Part shown: positions 51,663 to 63,088 of the stretch, piece after piece
How the letters are laid out: every line of letters starts with the position of its first letter
Numbering within the stretch: position 1 is the first letter of the stretch
Assembly: GCA_900323505.1 (NCBI GenBank)
Contig: OOIN01000035.1
Location: 124,001-188,000 of the forward strand
DNA: 64,000 nt
Source of the DNA: Ustilago trichophora
Taxonomy: Eukaryota; Basidiomycota; Ustilaginomycetes; Ustilaginales; Ustilaginaceae
Direction: 5' to 3'
Position numbers and translations under genes: made by a program
Notes under the pieces: generated by a model
Told to the model about the DNA's origin: nothing
What the model saw: the letters and a program-made list of their open reading frames with translations, nothing else
Databases searched by the model: none

Positions 51663-53235
51663 ATGGCTGCCACCGTAGCTTCCTCTTACAACGCCGCCGC
51701 TCACGGCTACCAGTCCAACATGACCTCCGAGTCTTCAGCCACCAAGGCTTCGGCTTCGTCGAGCAAGGCCTCGTCGTCGAGGTCTACACAGCAGGACCGA
51801 TTCTACGGCTACCGAAGTAAGTTGCCCTGACCATCGACATTGCTTTGCTGCAGTTCACGCTCGAATCCCTCGACTAACCTCTTCTCCACTTGACACTTCG
51901 ACCGCGTCTATAGAAACCTCGGAGCTGTGCGAAAGATTCATCCTCTACCTCTATGCCTGCCCCCTCGACTCGACCTCGGCAGCGGCGCAATCGCTCCCTC
52001 AGACACCCGAAACACAGAACGGCTCCAATGCTCCCCGCTTGTCCGAGTTCATCGCCTACGCACTCTACCGCACTCGCCTTCCCGAGGCTGTCACCTACCA
52101 AGCGCTCTACCTCTTGTTGCGACTCAAGCTCCGTTACCCCGCCGCACGCGGCTCTTCGGGTCACCGTCTTTTCATCTCGGCGCTCATGATCGCCAGCAAG
52201 TGCAGCTGCGACGACACGTACTCCAACAAGAGTTGGGCCATTGTCGGCCAGGGTCTCTTCAGCTTGCGCGAGATCAACCAGATGGAGCGCGAGCTGTTTG
52301 GCTACCTCGGCTACAAGGTCAACATTTCGCCTGAAGACCTCGAGACGTTCACCTACGAGCTCGAGCAGGACAGCGAAGGTGAAGGCATCGACCAGGTTAT
52401 GCGCAGGGTCCTGACGGCCATGCAGCGCAGCCTCGATGCAGCGGCTGCGCACGATGCTCCTCGCGAGCGATCGGAGAGCGTGTCGAGTGTCAAGTCTTCT
52501 GCGCCACCTACACCTGCGCTCGAGTCGTCTGGATTCTCGTCGCCATCGCTCGACTCTCACGCTGGCCCACAGCGTGTCAGTTCGGGTCGTCACTCGAGGC
52601 AGTCGAGCGTTTCGCATTCGTTCAACTCTCGCGCCAGCATCTCGGGCTACGCACCTTGCGCCATCGCCACCTCGGCTTCCGCCGGTCACATTGGCAGCAG
52701 CACCTCGATCCCTGCCGCCACTCCCATGGTCAAGAGCGCCAGCCACCGTCAAGAACGCAGCGCTACCGCGCCGAGCTTCATTCACCCCTTCATGAACAAC
52801 GCTCGCGAGCGCTGCCGCCCTTACACGACACCGGTGCACAACATGCCTCTGTCGACTTCGACATCATCATCGAGCCACAGCTACTACTCGAACTCGCCCG
52901 CCGCCTCGATCTCTTCGTCGTCGGTCTGCTCTTCGATGTCGTACGCCCACTCGAACGCTACCTCTGCCACGCCGTCGCCGTACGCATCCAGGTCGACCAT
53001 CAGCGGTCGCACCACCCCCGACACCCCGCCGTCGGACCTCGACTCGGCACAGTGGGAAGACGCTCGATACTACGGTGTCGTCGACTCGAAAGCGGACCTC
53101 AGCCCCACTTCAACCGTGGCTTACAAGCTCCCCCCTCACCCTCACCATCAGATGGCAACCGCAGGCTTTGGCCAACACACTGCCGCTACAACGGTCGACC
53201 CCTACCTCCACCCTTACAACTGTTGGAGGTCGTAA
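51663..53235 (+). CDS. Pho85-type cyclin, Pcl1/Pcl2-like
   Basis: Two exons, 51663-51816 and 51914-53235 (GTAAGT donor, TATAG acceptor, phase 1), 491 aa. The cyclin box (about residues 90-195) has the hallmark series RLSEFIAYALYRTRLPEAVT, LYLLLRLKLRYP, HRLFISALMIASKC, DDTYSNKSWA and REINQMERELFGYLGYKVNI, which fits the PCL1/2/9 branch of Pho85 cyclins. These activate the CDK Pho85/Pcl and act in G1, polarity and morphogenesis. The remaining 290 residues are Ser/Thr/Pro-rich with many SP/TP sites and Ala/Ser runs, likely disordered and phospho-regulated. In Ustilago maydis the Pho85 cyclin Pcl12 controls hyphal growth in the mating programme; this gene could be its orthologue, but I cannot verify that. 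Confidence 0.88.
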
Positions 53236-54077
53236 GCATTTCTCTCTCTCTCTCTCACACACACTCACATTCACTTTTGCATAGTATTTCGCCCCCTTCA
53301 GTAGCAACACACTTTGCTGCTTGGCATGACCGCATCATTGGTCTGTCGGCCTCGATCTCATCGAGATGATCCGGACAGACCAACGCTCACTTGCACCGAG
53401 CCAGCTTTCTTTATCCCTCTTCCTTTCTTTTCCGCTTAGCAACTCTTGTTGGTCGTAGTTCCCTTATTTTTGGTCGCACATGTGAAACTTAGATACCCCT
53501 TTCCCATACACAGACGCGCATTTCTTCCCTTAGCATCTATCATCATCTCTTAAACATTATAGTCTTACACTTTGAATATACAAAAACAGACTGTTTCTTC
53601 TCTTCAAAACCATCTCGTTGGTTCTGCGTCGGGTGTCTGTGACTGTGGCTGTGGCTGTGTGGAAGCGATGATCTTGTCATGCCAGCAAGCTTTTATGCCA
53701 GCGAGACATGGATTCTTCTTCAGGAAGCAAGTTTTCAAGCTGAGAATCAAAGATTCTAATCGCAGTTAAGCGGGCTTGTGCAGTTTATTCTTTCGAGTGG
53801 AACGAGAGTGTGGGAAAAAATCGCTCTTTTCTAGGTGAATGAGGCGAAATTGGATTTTTGGGGGATACAGCAAAGAAGAAGAAGAAGAAGAAGAAGCAGC
53901 GGAGTAGAGCGCTTTGTGGACGCACCCTAGATTTGGGTCGGGTGAGACACATCTCTCGTGTGGGAAAATAAATTAGATAAAAATAAAGAAATGGCCTCAG
54001 ATTCAGATCCGATCTATCGGGTCTTCTCTCGCCGAAAAGGCATACCAGAGTTTGGCGAAACAGTCCACCTCCCTGCA

Positions 54078-54080
<3 letters not shown>

Positions 54081-54154
<74 letters not shown>
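54081..54154 (+). repeat. (GA)37 microsatellite
   Basis: 74 bp of uninterrupted GA dinucleotides. The ORFs reading Arg-Glu or Ser-Leu repeats through it are artefacts. Confidence 0.95.
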
Positions 54155-54158
<4 letters not shown>

Positions 54159-54961
54159 TTTCCCGAAGGTTTCAAGGAGAGGCAAGGAGAATGTCAATGC
54201 AAAAGAGCCAATGATGATGGACAGAGTAGTGCGGTGAGTGTGGGGGCGAATAGAGCGTAGCGAGCGCGTGTTCCTGAAGAGCTTTTGCAAAGAGCTTGCT
54301 AGCTTTAACGCCAGAACTCCTTGCAGACATGTCGGCTAAGGCCAAAACCAGACGCTTCAACTTGAATCCCAAACCGCATCCTCTCAATATCCTCGTTGCG
54401 GTTACGTCCATAACTTCATTATGCCTGTGTTGCATCGAATGAGACCACCATGCGGGTGAAGCTGTGCGGCGGTTGATTCGCTGTCAAACTTTCACTACTT
54501 TCCGCCGCTTTGTCTTGACTTTCTCCTTCCGCCAAGTGATCCGGGGCTGCGGCTCAAACCCTCACTCTCTTTCAACATCTCCCAAGACGATCCCAGCTTC
54601 CCTGGACAAATGGTGGAACCGCAAAAAAAAACACCCAGCCTCCTTCTTCTCAGCCCTCGGCAAGCAAAGTAAGAACACCGACTTTCCTTTAACACCCCTC
54701 AACGCCACCACATATTCCTCCAGGCGAAGGTGTCAGGGCTTCGTGGAAAACTCCTTCGCGAGGACCCATGTGAACTAAAGCAACAGTGTGTGTCTAAAAG
54801 CGGTCCAACATCTACCATTGTCCGCCGGATGACGACGTAGCTGCTGAGAGATGTGTGTAAAAAGTTGATATCGACATCCTGCTGAAAGCTGGTGGGAGTT
54901 GGTGATGTTCGCCCGTCAGCGATGCTGTACACGTTGATGCTAGGTTGTTGTGATCGTGTCA

Positions 54962-55064
54962 AAGCTCACAGGCATATACAGCCTCACACGTATCAATACA
55001 AGAGGGTATCGTGACCATGTTAAGCTCACAAGCATAGACAGGCTCGAGTATATCACTACAAGAG
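54962..55064. repeat. Degenerate 60-bp-period direct repeat (two copies)
   Basis: AAGCTCACAGGCATA...TATCAATACAAGAG (54962-55004) and AAGCTCACAAGCATA...TATCACTACAAGAG (55022-55064) align over about 43 bases with roughly nine differences. Confidence 0.7.
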
Positions 55065-57158
55065 CATGTGCTCGCTCATCAAGATCCCTCTCACGCACGC
55101 ACAAGGCCATTTTCGTCATCCATCACTCGCCAGAATGAATATATCTGAGAACTAACGCTTACCTAGCGGAATCTCACATCGCACTCAAGCCAGAATCTCG
55201 GAACGGATCCCTCCCCCTTCCTCCTTCGATACAGTATACAACCGCTACACTCTTAGCGAACCATATTAGCTCTCGGCAAAGGTGTCGAAAAGGAAGGAGC
55301 TACCTGACAGCTCCGGTTTGGATCTACCGTCGGCGTTTCTTCTCCTCACATGTATCTCTCCGACCCGAAAGGCGAAAGGGCGAAAGGATCAAAATGCAGA
55401 TCGGCGTCAACACCGACATGGTTAATTACATTGCAACAATGCCGGATCACCCAGAACCTGTGCCTATCCACTAACTTGGCAGTCAACTTCCGAGTTTTGG
55501 CATCACTCATGCGTGCAAGGGAGACATCCATCTCCATGTTCTTCCTCCCGAAACAAGAGAGAAAAAAAGAGAAGCGGTGGCGTGAGTCGGAGAGAAAAGC
55601 AAATGCAGAGATGCAAGGGAGTTTGCGTTGTCCCCGAACTGCAAACGCCAAAAAAACCCCAGACCCAATACATGGCAAAGGCTCGGCGTGGTAGCATGAT
55701 ACCGGATCGCTGTACGGTAACAGATGATGTGGGATGGGAAGTTTTTTTTCGGTGTCCGAATCCATGCGGTTGGTTGCGGTTGTGCGTGGCGTAGCGGTAT
55801 GTCCATTTGGAAGATGCTTAAACGACAACCGTTTCTTTTTTGCCATGCTCCTCGGCGTGCGTTGCGGGGCTGAGAAGATTTACATCTCGAACCAAAAAAA
55901 AAAAAAAAAAGAGAATAGATCTCACACAACCCAACCACCACCATATCTCTATTCTGTCTGTTGTCGTTCTTCTTCCCCACCCATATCCATGTCTCTCTTT
56001 GATCAGATGGGAGCTACACCACTGTATCAGATTTTGACCTGACAACAGATCGTATGCATCTCGGGGTTAATAAAGTTTAGAGCCCTTTTCTCTGTCTCTC
56101 CATCTCTTTCCTGCCAGATTAATTACCAGATTTAGAAATACCATCAGACTGCAAGCCGCAAGGAGAATATGCACACCCTTGCCTGCTACAGCATACCTTG
56201 CCTCGGTTCTCACACACGCGCTGTGCAACCCCTTGCGTTTGGTCCAAATTTTTACGCTCTTCCCTCTCAACTCTCACTTCTCACACCCCCTTCTAGCTAA
56301 AACAGGGTTCAGTGTACCGAGATTCGGGTTGACAAACGGACCGCCATCAACCGGTATCCCCGGACGAGGACTCGCTTGCATTCACCGCCGTCGCATCATG
56401 CCAGATCTCCATCTTGATCCACTCTAACACACCTTTTCCAGATCTCCCATCTTGCAAATCGGGCACACATCATCGATCAGTTCTGGCCAAAGACGCGCCG
56501 CGCTACTTGACAAACAAAGGGAATTTCGCCTCTCCCAAACCATGGGAAAAAAAGAAGAAATTAAGCCCCACAACGTGACACCACCCTTTGTTCCTTCCAA
56601 AGAGATAGCGTGGGGACAACATATGGAATTCTTCCAAGTCCCCTTTGTTTCCTCCATCTTTCGCTTCCAATGACATTGCAGTGCAAATAGGTCTCACATG
56701 CGGCGTGGGGACTCGCACAAAGGAAGCCTTCAGCTTGACAATGAGAGTCATGCGTTTCACACAACACAATGGAGAGAGGAAAGACATGCGTGTGTGTATG
56801 TGTGTGCGCTGGGCTCTTCCGGAATGCCTCCTCCGTCTGGAGAAGGCGGATGCGGATGAGGTTGGGTCTGGTTCGTTCGTCAGATGAATCTGTTTACGGA
56901 GGGCTGATGAGAAGTAGTAGGGGATCTGGTTTGTGATGGCGTCGTCACTTCTTACCTTCAGACAACATCATCTTTGGACCCTTGCTTTCTCCGGACTGGT
57001 TCGAGTCTCTCCACCCCTATGGTTGGCTATTGACAGCATCTCATTGACTGACATAACATTTTTGGACAGTCCTCGACATCTCATCTTCATCACACCTCGC
57101 TTGCCTTACCACAAGCACCATCGAGCCTCACTCAGGCTCGTCGGAGGCTCCCATCACG

Positions 57159-60100
57159 ATGGCATTCTTCAAGACAACCCCCTCACCCACCACCTCACCC
57201 ACCAAACCAGCCCTCCGACTCCTATTCACCTTTCTCACCACCCGAGATGTCCTCCTTCTCCTCGTTCCAGCAGTCCTCTGCTCCATAGCGGTCGGCATGA
57301 TCCCAACTGCAATGTCCAAAGTCGTCGGCAAAGCTTTTGACGAATTCACCTTGTACAACCCCACCTCTCAACCCGCCCATCTCATCCCTCACTCCATCAA
57401 CCACCATTTCCTACACGAGATCCTCACCGTCGTCTATCTCCTCATCGGTCTAGCTGCGGGCACATTCATCATCAGCACAATCTCTGTCTCCGCGTGGATC
57501 TGCTTGGGAGAACGAACCGCTGCCAGAGTACGATCTGCACTCTTCGCCAGCGTCATGGCCAAAAAATTCGCCTGGTACGATACCGGTATGGGACTCAAAA
57601 GCACCAACGATCAAGATGGAGAAGAAGACGAGGACGACGATGTCGAGATTTCTCCTGCGGGACTGATGACAAAGGTCGCAAGGGAATGCGACGATGTGAG
57701 GGTGGCAGTGTCGAGAGAGCTAGGCGATGTCGTTCAGCACGTCACGACTGCGATTGCCAGTCTGGTGCTTGCGTTGTATACGAGTTGGAGCTTGACGCTC
57801 GTCATCTTGGCTTCGATCCCAGTGGTGCTTATTATGACGATTGTGACAGAGATCGGAGGAGCGCCCTGGCTCCAACGTGAGAGGATCAGCACAGCACACG
57901 CCACATCCATGGTCGAACGTGTAGTGGAAGCCATCAACACGGTGAAAGCTTTCAACGCGCAAAAGAAAGAGACCAATCGGTTCCAAGCCGAACTCAAGAA
58001 CGGCTCCAGATCGTACAGAAGAATGCTCCTCTGGTGGGCGGTGCGTTACGGTTCAACCGGCGGACTGGTGTTTGCCACTTTCGTCCAAGGTTTCTGGTAC
58101 GGCAGCTATCTGGTCTCCAAAGGCAAGATCACTCCGGGCCAAGTCATGACCGTCTTCATGTCGAGCCTCCTCGTCTCTTCAACGCTCAACGATATCGTCC
58201 AAGCTCTCACCTACATCGACAAGGGCAAGATTGGTGCTGCCAACCTGATCAACCTTATGAAATCCTCCGATGACCCCTCGCGCCTCCACAATAGCGACAA
58301 AACAAAAGAACAACGCTCTTCGCAGATGACCAGTTCCGTCCGATCCTCCGAGTACCACGATGACAAAGCGGCTCCCGCAAGCGCAGCTTCAGGCCGCGCA
58401 ACTTCGCCACTCAGCGAAGCCAGCTTTGCTGCAGCGTCGATGCTCGATGTACTGGAGTACGACGTCCGCCGAGCAAAAGCGGTGCCCATGTCGATCGGAG
58501 ACATTCCCACCACCCCTTCTCCGGGCATTCTTAGCCCCGACAAGCTCACCTACCGCGCCAAACCCTTGCCGCACGGCTCAAGAATCACAAAACGAGCAGT
58601 GCAGGGCTTGCGCCGGATCGCACCGACAACCTGTCAGGGTGAAGTCCACCTGAGAGGCGTCAGTTTCAGCTACCCTTCACGCCCAGACGCGTGCGTGTTG
58701 AAGGATGTCGACTTGTACTTCCCACCCGCAGAGATGACGTATGTCGTCGGTGGCAGTGGCAGCGGTAAAAGCACAGTCGCACATCTGCTGCTGAGACTGT
58801 ACGAGCCTTCATCAGGTACAATCCAAATCGACGATCAGACAATCGAATACCTCGACCCTCACTGGTGTCGACAGCACATCGGAGCGGTCAGCCAAGATCC
58901 GATCATCTTTGATATGAACGTCCATGACAACGTCGCTCTCGGTCTCGTTGGCAAGCACGATGCAAGTGTTCAAGTCGATGCGGATACGGGAGTGCCTATT
59001 GTGCCGAGAGAGTCGATCGAGTCTTCTTGTCGGCTGGCACTTCTTCACGACTTTGTGCGAGATTTGCCAGATGGGTATGAGACGATGCTGGGCGCCAGAG
59101 GAACGGCGTTGTCGGGAGGTCAGAGGCAGAGGCTTGCAATCGCACGAGCAAGATTGCGGGATCCTTCGATTTTGATCCTTGACGAAGCGACATCTGCCCT
59201 CGACCCAACAACAAGACATCTCGTTCACGAAGCAATCAAAACTTGGCGAAAGGGAAAGACAACCATCATCATCACTCACGACCTGTCCCAGATCCAGCAC
59301 GAAGACTTTCTCTACCTCCTCGAAAACGGCCACGTCGTCCAACAGGGATACCGATCCGACCTGGAGGCAAGAGATGGTCTGTTCAGACAGATGTCGATGC
59401 AGCAGAGCCAGGGCCAGGACGAATCGCAGCAAGGACAGATGCGAGGCAAGTCACAAGAAGAAGAGGAGGTGCTGGATCAAGTAGGCAGGATGGAGCAGAC
59501 TCACGACGAGTCTTTCTCAAGATCACGACGGAGGAAGCACAGGTCTCTGTTGGGATGGGAGCGCGAAGGTGGTCTTCTGTCGGAGCATTTTTCGCTGATC
59601 ATTTCGCAGAAAATGGATAGTGGACCTTCGCATCTCAAGCCTCTTCGTTTGGCGGAAAGGCAGGCGATGCATACGTACTACGAAGATGCGGAAGCTCTCA
59701 AAGCCACTGGATCGACTGCAAGCAAACGTCGGGCTCGAAATGCCGCTGTCGAGAGGAAGAGATGGGATGCTTCTCCCCAAGATTTCAACACGTCAGATGC
59801 AAACACCGCCAAGGCAGCCCAGGTCGCTCTCGACCAAGCCACCGAGATCGCCCGATCAAGAGTGCCGACCGCTCGAGAAGTATGGAGCATCCTTTGGCGA
59901 ACGATCCCCAGCCGAGCGCTTCTGTTGGTCGGACTCACGCTCTGCGTCATGGCAGGGTCGCTGACTCCCGTCTTTTCGTACCTGCTCGCTCAATTGCTGT
60001 CTACCATGGGCCGACCAGATCAATCCGGCGCCGTGCTCAAGTGGAGTTTGCTTGTGCTGCTTGTAGCGCTGCTGGAAGGCATCTTTGGTTTCACTCGATA

Positions 60101-61694
60101 CCTGCTGATGGAGTGTCTCGCCGATGAATGGTTGCTGCGTCTGCGCGGCTGCTCGTACCGCAACGTCGTCGCACAGGATCGAAGTTGGTTTGACCGCCCC
60201 AACAACTCTGCCGCACGCATCTGCCAGAGCATCGTCAAGGACGCCGACGACGCTCGTAACCTGGTAGGCCAGATCATCGGTCAGCTCGCCCTGATCACGT
60301 CCATGATCAGCCTCGGTATCATCTGGGCCATGGTGATGGGCTGGAAGCTCACTCTCGCAGGAGTCGCTTTCGGCCCCGTCTTCCTCATTGCCACCTTCCT
60401 TCAGTCGCGCGTGATCAGCTTCTACGAGGCCCGCAACAAGCTCAAGCGCGAAGCTGTTTCCGAGCGCTTCCACAGCATGGTCTCGCACATTCGCAGCATT
60501 CGATCAATGGGCATCGAGACGGTCTTTGACAGAATGTACCAGTTCGCAGTCGCGGATGCGCAAAGACATGGGATGCGCTCGTCGATCTTCTCTGGATTCG
60601 GTCATGGTATGAGCGAGGCGCTGACGTACATTGCCGAAGCACTCATCTTCTTTGTGGGTGCCAAGCTGATGATCTCGGGCGAGTACGACTTCAAGCGCAT
60701 GATGCAGGTCTTCAACCTGATCATCTTTGCAGTCACTTTCGCAGCTCAGATGCTGACCTTTTTGCCTGGTCTTTCCAAGAGCATGAAGGCGCTCGCGGAT
60801 CTCGACCTGCTCTTGCAGCTGTCCGATCCAAAGGTCATCCGCACCGAGGCGAACGGCCAACTCACCAGCGACATCAAGGGTGGGATCGAATTCCACGATG
60901 TTGGCTTCGCTTACGATGGAAGAGCCAGCGTCCGGGTGCTGGATGGCGTGCAGTTCAAGGTTTGCCCAGGCGAATGCGTCGCCATCGTGGGTGGATCAGG
61001 CTGCGGCAAGAGCACAATCGCAGCGCTTCTACAGAGGTTTTACGAACCGGGTTCTGGATCGATCCTGGTCGATGGCACACCCATCTCTGAGCTCTCGACG
61101 TCATGGCTGCGCGAGCACATCAGCGTCGTCGGACAGAATCCCAGCTTGTTCGACATGTCGATTGCCGAAAACATCGCATACGGAGCCAACTCGAAGATCT
61201 ACGAAGAGGCACCCGTCGATGACAAGCAGCGGCGCGGTGAGGTGGCCGAGGCGGAGATGGCCATGGTGGAGCAATCCGCTCGAGCTGCAAACGCACATTC
61301 CTTTGTCGAGGCTCTGCCGGCTGGCTACGAGACAAGCGTCGGCGGTGGAGCGGGATGCAAGCTGTCCGGTGGACAAGCACAGCGTCTGGCCATCGCAAGA
61401 GCGCTGATGCGTGTTCGAGCGCCGATTCTGATCCTCGATGAGTGCACTTCGGCGCTGGACGTAGCCAATCAGCAGCTGATTGTCGAGACACTGCTCTCGC
61501 CGAATGCCGAGGTGCGCAAAAGACGCATGACGACGCTGGTCATCACTCACAATCTCGAGATGATGCGCAAGTGCGATCGCATCCTCGTGCTCAAACAAGG
61601 TAAAGTGGTGGAGCAAGGTAGCTATGATGCTCTGGTCGCCACTGTGGGAGGATACTTTGCCTCTCTTACCCGAGGTGGTGAGTGGACTGGATAG
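57159..61694 (+). CDS. STE6: Full-length ABC-B transporter, Ste6 a-factor exporter type
   Basis: 1,511 aa, ATG at 57159, no introns. Architecture TMD1-NBD1-TMD2-NBD2. TMD1 begins at about residue 35; its first cytoplasmic loop has an acidic insert (DQDGEEDEDDDVE). NBD1: Walker A VVGGSGSGKST (about 530), signature LSGGQRQR (650), Walker B ILILDEATSALD (671), H-loop ITHD (705). NBD2: Walker A IVGGSGCGKST (1276), signature LSGGQAQR (1400), Walker B ILILDECTSALD (1421), H-loop ITHN (1462). Both sites look catalytically complete. The closest described relatives are Ste6-type exporters of farnesylated mating pheromone in fungi, which can be this long because of linker inserts. A multidrug ABC-B protein is the alternative. 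The long Ser-rich linker between NBD1 and TMD2 (about 740-900) is basic and probably regulatory. Confidence 0.85.
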   Translation: MAFFKTTPSPTTSPTKPALRLLFTFLTTRDVLLLLVPAVLCSIAVGMIPTAMSKVVGKAFDEFTLYNPTSQPAHLIPHSINHHFLHEILTVVYLLIGLAAGTFIISTISVSAWICLGERTAARVRSALFASVMAKKFAWYDTGMGLKSTNDQDGEEDEDDDVEISPAGLMTKVARECDDVRVAVSRELGDVVQHVTTAIASLVLALYTSWSLTLVILASIPVVLIMTIVTEIGGAPWLQRERISTAHATSMVERVVEAINTVKAFNAQKKETNRFQAELKNGSRSYRRMLLWWAVRYGSTGGLVFATFVQGFWYGSYLVSKGKITPGQVMTVFMSSLLVSSTLNDIVQALTYIDKGKIGAANLINLMKSSDDPSRLHNSDKTKEQRSSQMTSSVRSSEYHDDKAAPASAASGRATSPLSEASFAAASMLDVLEYDVRRAKAVPMSIGDIPTTPSPGILSPDKLTYRAKPLPHGSRITKRAVQGLRRIAPTTCQGEVHLRGVSFSYPSRPDACVLKDVDLYFPPAEMTYVVGGSGSGKSTVAHLLLRLYEPSSGTIQIDDQTIEYLDPHWCRQHIGAVSQDPIIFDMNVHDNVALGLVGKHDASVQVDADTGVPIVPRESIESSCRLALLHDFVRDLPDGYETMLGARGTALSGGQRQRLAIARARLRDPSILILDEATSALDPTTRHLVHEAIKTWRKGKTTIIITHDLSQIQHEDFLYLLENGHVVQQGYRSDLEARDGLFRQMSMQQSQGQDESQQGQMRGKSQEEEEVLDQVGRMEQTHDESFSRSRRRKHRSLLGWEREGGLLSEHFSLIISQKMDSGPSHLKPLRLAERQAMHTYYEDAEALKATGSTASKRRARNAAVERKRWDASPQDFNTSDANTAKAAQVALDQATEIARSRVPTAREVWSILWRTIPSRALLLVGLTLCVMAGSLTPVFSYLLAQLLSTMGRPDQSGAVLKWSLLVLLVALLEGIFGFTRYLLMECLADEWLLRLRGCSYRNVVAQDRSWFDRPNNSAARICQSIVKDADDARNLVGQIIGQLALITSMISLGIIWAMVMGWKLTLAGVAFGPVFLIATFLQSRVISFYEARNKLKREAVSERFHSMVSHIRSIRSMGIETVFDRMYQFAVADAQRHGMRSSIFSGFGHGMSEALTYIAEALIFFVGAKLMISGEYDFKRMMQVFNLIIFAVTFAAQMLTFLPGLSKSMKALADLDLLLQLSDPKVIRTEANGQLTSDIKGGIEFHDVGFAYDGRASVRVLDGVQFKVCPGECVAIVGGSGCGKSTIAALLQRFYEPGSGSILVDGTPISELSTSWLREHISVVGQNPSLFDMSIAENIAYGANSKIYEEAPVDDKQRRGEVAEAEMAMVEQSARAANAHSFVEALPAGYETSVGGGAGCKLSGGQAQRLAIARALMRVRAPILILDECTSALDVANQQLIVETLLSPNAEVRKRRMTTLVITHNLEMMRKCDRILVLKQGKVVEQGSYDALVATVGGYFASLTRGGEWTG

Positions 61695-62002
61695 ACTGCC
61701 GAGATACCTTTCGGGTCCATCGGATGAATCGAAGGGGTATTTTGCCTCTACTTTGGCGTACGAATTCTCTCTTTCTGTCTCACTTTCGCAACTGCTGCAA
61801 TGGAATCGCTGTTTCTTAGTTCTTCACTGATGGTTGAGTGCGCAGTCAAAGTGATGATATGTGGCTGTGCTGTAATAATTCACAGGTCGCGCACAGTCAC
61901 ACTGCACACAGCGGGAGATCCGATATGGTTTGGTCACATTGGCCGTGATCGATCGATTGGATTGGATGTGATTGTGATGGTACTGATTGTGATTGGTTGC
62001 AA
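61695..62002. other. Convergent intergenic region Ste6-type/uS2m
   Basis: 308 bp between two facing stop codons, holding both 3' UTRs. Contains short GATTGTGAT-type repeats near 61965-62000. No gene is seen. Confidence 0.5.
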
Positions 62003-63088
62003 TCAAGCGTCTTCCTCTTCGGGATCGCGGACAGGGCGGGTGGGTGCAGATCGGGATCGGGGGTCAAAGTTGGCACCCTCGATGCGACGATGAAGCGTCC
62101 TGTTGACTTTGCGCTCGATCTTGTCTGCCTCATCGAGCTTCTTGGCCCGGATCTTGAGACCCTCCTCTCCTGCTTTGGAAAGGACACCGATGATCAACTC
62201 GACGCTGCGGATCGAGTCGTCGTTGGCAGGGATGGGGTAGGTGACGGATCTTGGGTCGACGTCCGAGTCTGTGATGGCAATGGTGGGGATGTTGGCCTGA
62301 GTGGCTTCACGAATGGCGAACGAGTTCTCGACAGGGTTCAGAACGACGACCAAGTCGGGCTGCAGAGTCTGAGAAGCGAGTCGGTTGGTGTTGCCGTTAC
62401 CGGTCGGGTCGAGATCGTCCATGGACTTGAGAATGGCGGATGCGAGAAGCTTGGGAGCGTTAGTGATGACACCGGGCATCCATCGCTCAGCGGTGACGTG
62501 GAAACCGTTGCCTGCAAGACGCTTTGTAGCGGCGAGGACAGCTGCCTGCTGTCCTGGTCGAGTGCCGACAAAGAGAATGACACCATCACGCTCGGCAACA
62601 GCCTTGACTACCGAAGCTGCCCTGCGCAGTGCTGGCAGCGTAGCGCGCTCAAGATCAAAGATGGCGACACCATGACGTTGACCGTAGATGTAAGGCTGGT
62701 TGGCGGCTTTGAGCGACGATAGCGAGTGGCCGACCTGAGCAGTGGAGGCGACGAGGTGGTTGAGGGTGAGCTTGTGAGCGTCGACGGGGTTGAGTCGAAG
62801 CTTGTGTGGCCTGAACGAGTTTGCGCGGGTCTGGGTGCTGCCGAGGTCGGAAAGCTGGTTCATGACGGTGCGCCTGAGTCGGCGCCTTTCGAGGGCGTCA
62901 TCATTGGTGTTGGACTCTGCGGAAGGCGCTGAGGCAGCTACGGCGTCGGCAGCGGCGACAGTGGCATCGGAAGAGGTGGCCTGCTGAACGTCGCTGGCAA
63001 TACCACGGGCAAAAACGGAAGCGCGCGGAGAGCTCCTCAACAAGCTACTGAGAGTGGTTCTCGAAGTGCTGGCGATGGGGCTGGCCAT
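62003..63088 (-). CDS. MRP4: Mitochondrial small-subunit ribosomal protein uS2m
   Basis: 361 aa, ATG at 63088, no introns. uS2 sits at the head/body junction of the small subunit; this is the mitochondrial form. The first about 30 residues (MASPIASTSRTTLSSLLRSS) are Ser/Arg-rich without acids, as in a mitochondrial presequence. The bacterial-type S2 fold starts near residue 100: LNHLVASTAQVGHSLSSLK, YIYGQRHGVAIFDLERA, ILFVGTRPGQQAAVLAATKR, ERWMPGVITNA, and the second signature DLVVVLNPVENSFAIREATQ, IPTIAITDSDVDPRSVTYPI, PANDDSIRSVELI. It ends with a basic/acidic tail. Overlap with Ste6 is absent; the two genes converge. Confidence 0.94.
   Translation of the reverse strand: MASPIASTSRTTLSSLLRSSPRASVFARGIASDVQQATSSDATVAAADAVAASAPSAESNTNDDALERRRLRRTVMNQLSDLGSTQTRANSFRPHKLRLNPVDAHKLTLNHLVASTAQVGHSLSSLKAANQPYIYGQRHGVAIFDLERATLPALRRAASVVKAVAERDGVILFVGTRPGQQAAVLAATKRLAGNGFHVTAERWMPGVITNAPKLLASAILKSMDDLDPTGNGNTNRLASQTLQPDLVVVLNPVENSFAIREATQANIPTIAITDSDVDPRSVTYPIPANDDSIRSVELIIGVLSKAGEEGLKIRAKKLDEADKIERKVNRTLHRRIEGANFDPRSRSAPTRPVRDPEEEDA

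Larger units (their letters stand above)
53236..57158. other. Intergenic region between cyclin and Ste6-type transporter
   Basis: 3.9 kb without a convincing gene. It contains a (GA)37 microsatellite, a degenerate 60-bp direct repeat (54962-55064) and pyrimidine-rich sequence before the transporter ATG. I looked for a short CAAX-ended pheromone precursor next to the transporter and did not find one. Confidence 0.5.

Noticed and set aside
54003..54290. ORFs rich in Arg-Glu or Ser-Leu repeats
   Set aside because: They are simply translations of the (GA)37 microsatellite.
55785..55880. A-box-like TGGCGTAGCGG suggesting a tRNA
   Set aside because: No B box on the same strand at the right distance and no stem pairing.
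53236..57158. Farnesylated pheromone precursor gene next to the Ste6-type transporter
   Set aside because: No short ORF ending in a CAAX box was found in this interval.
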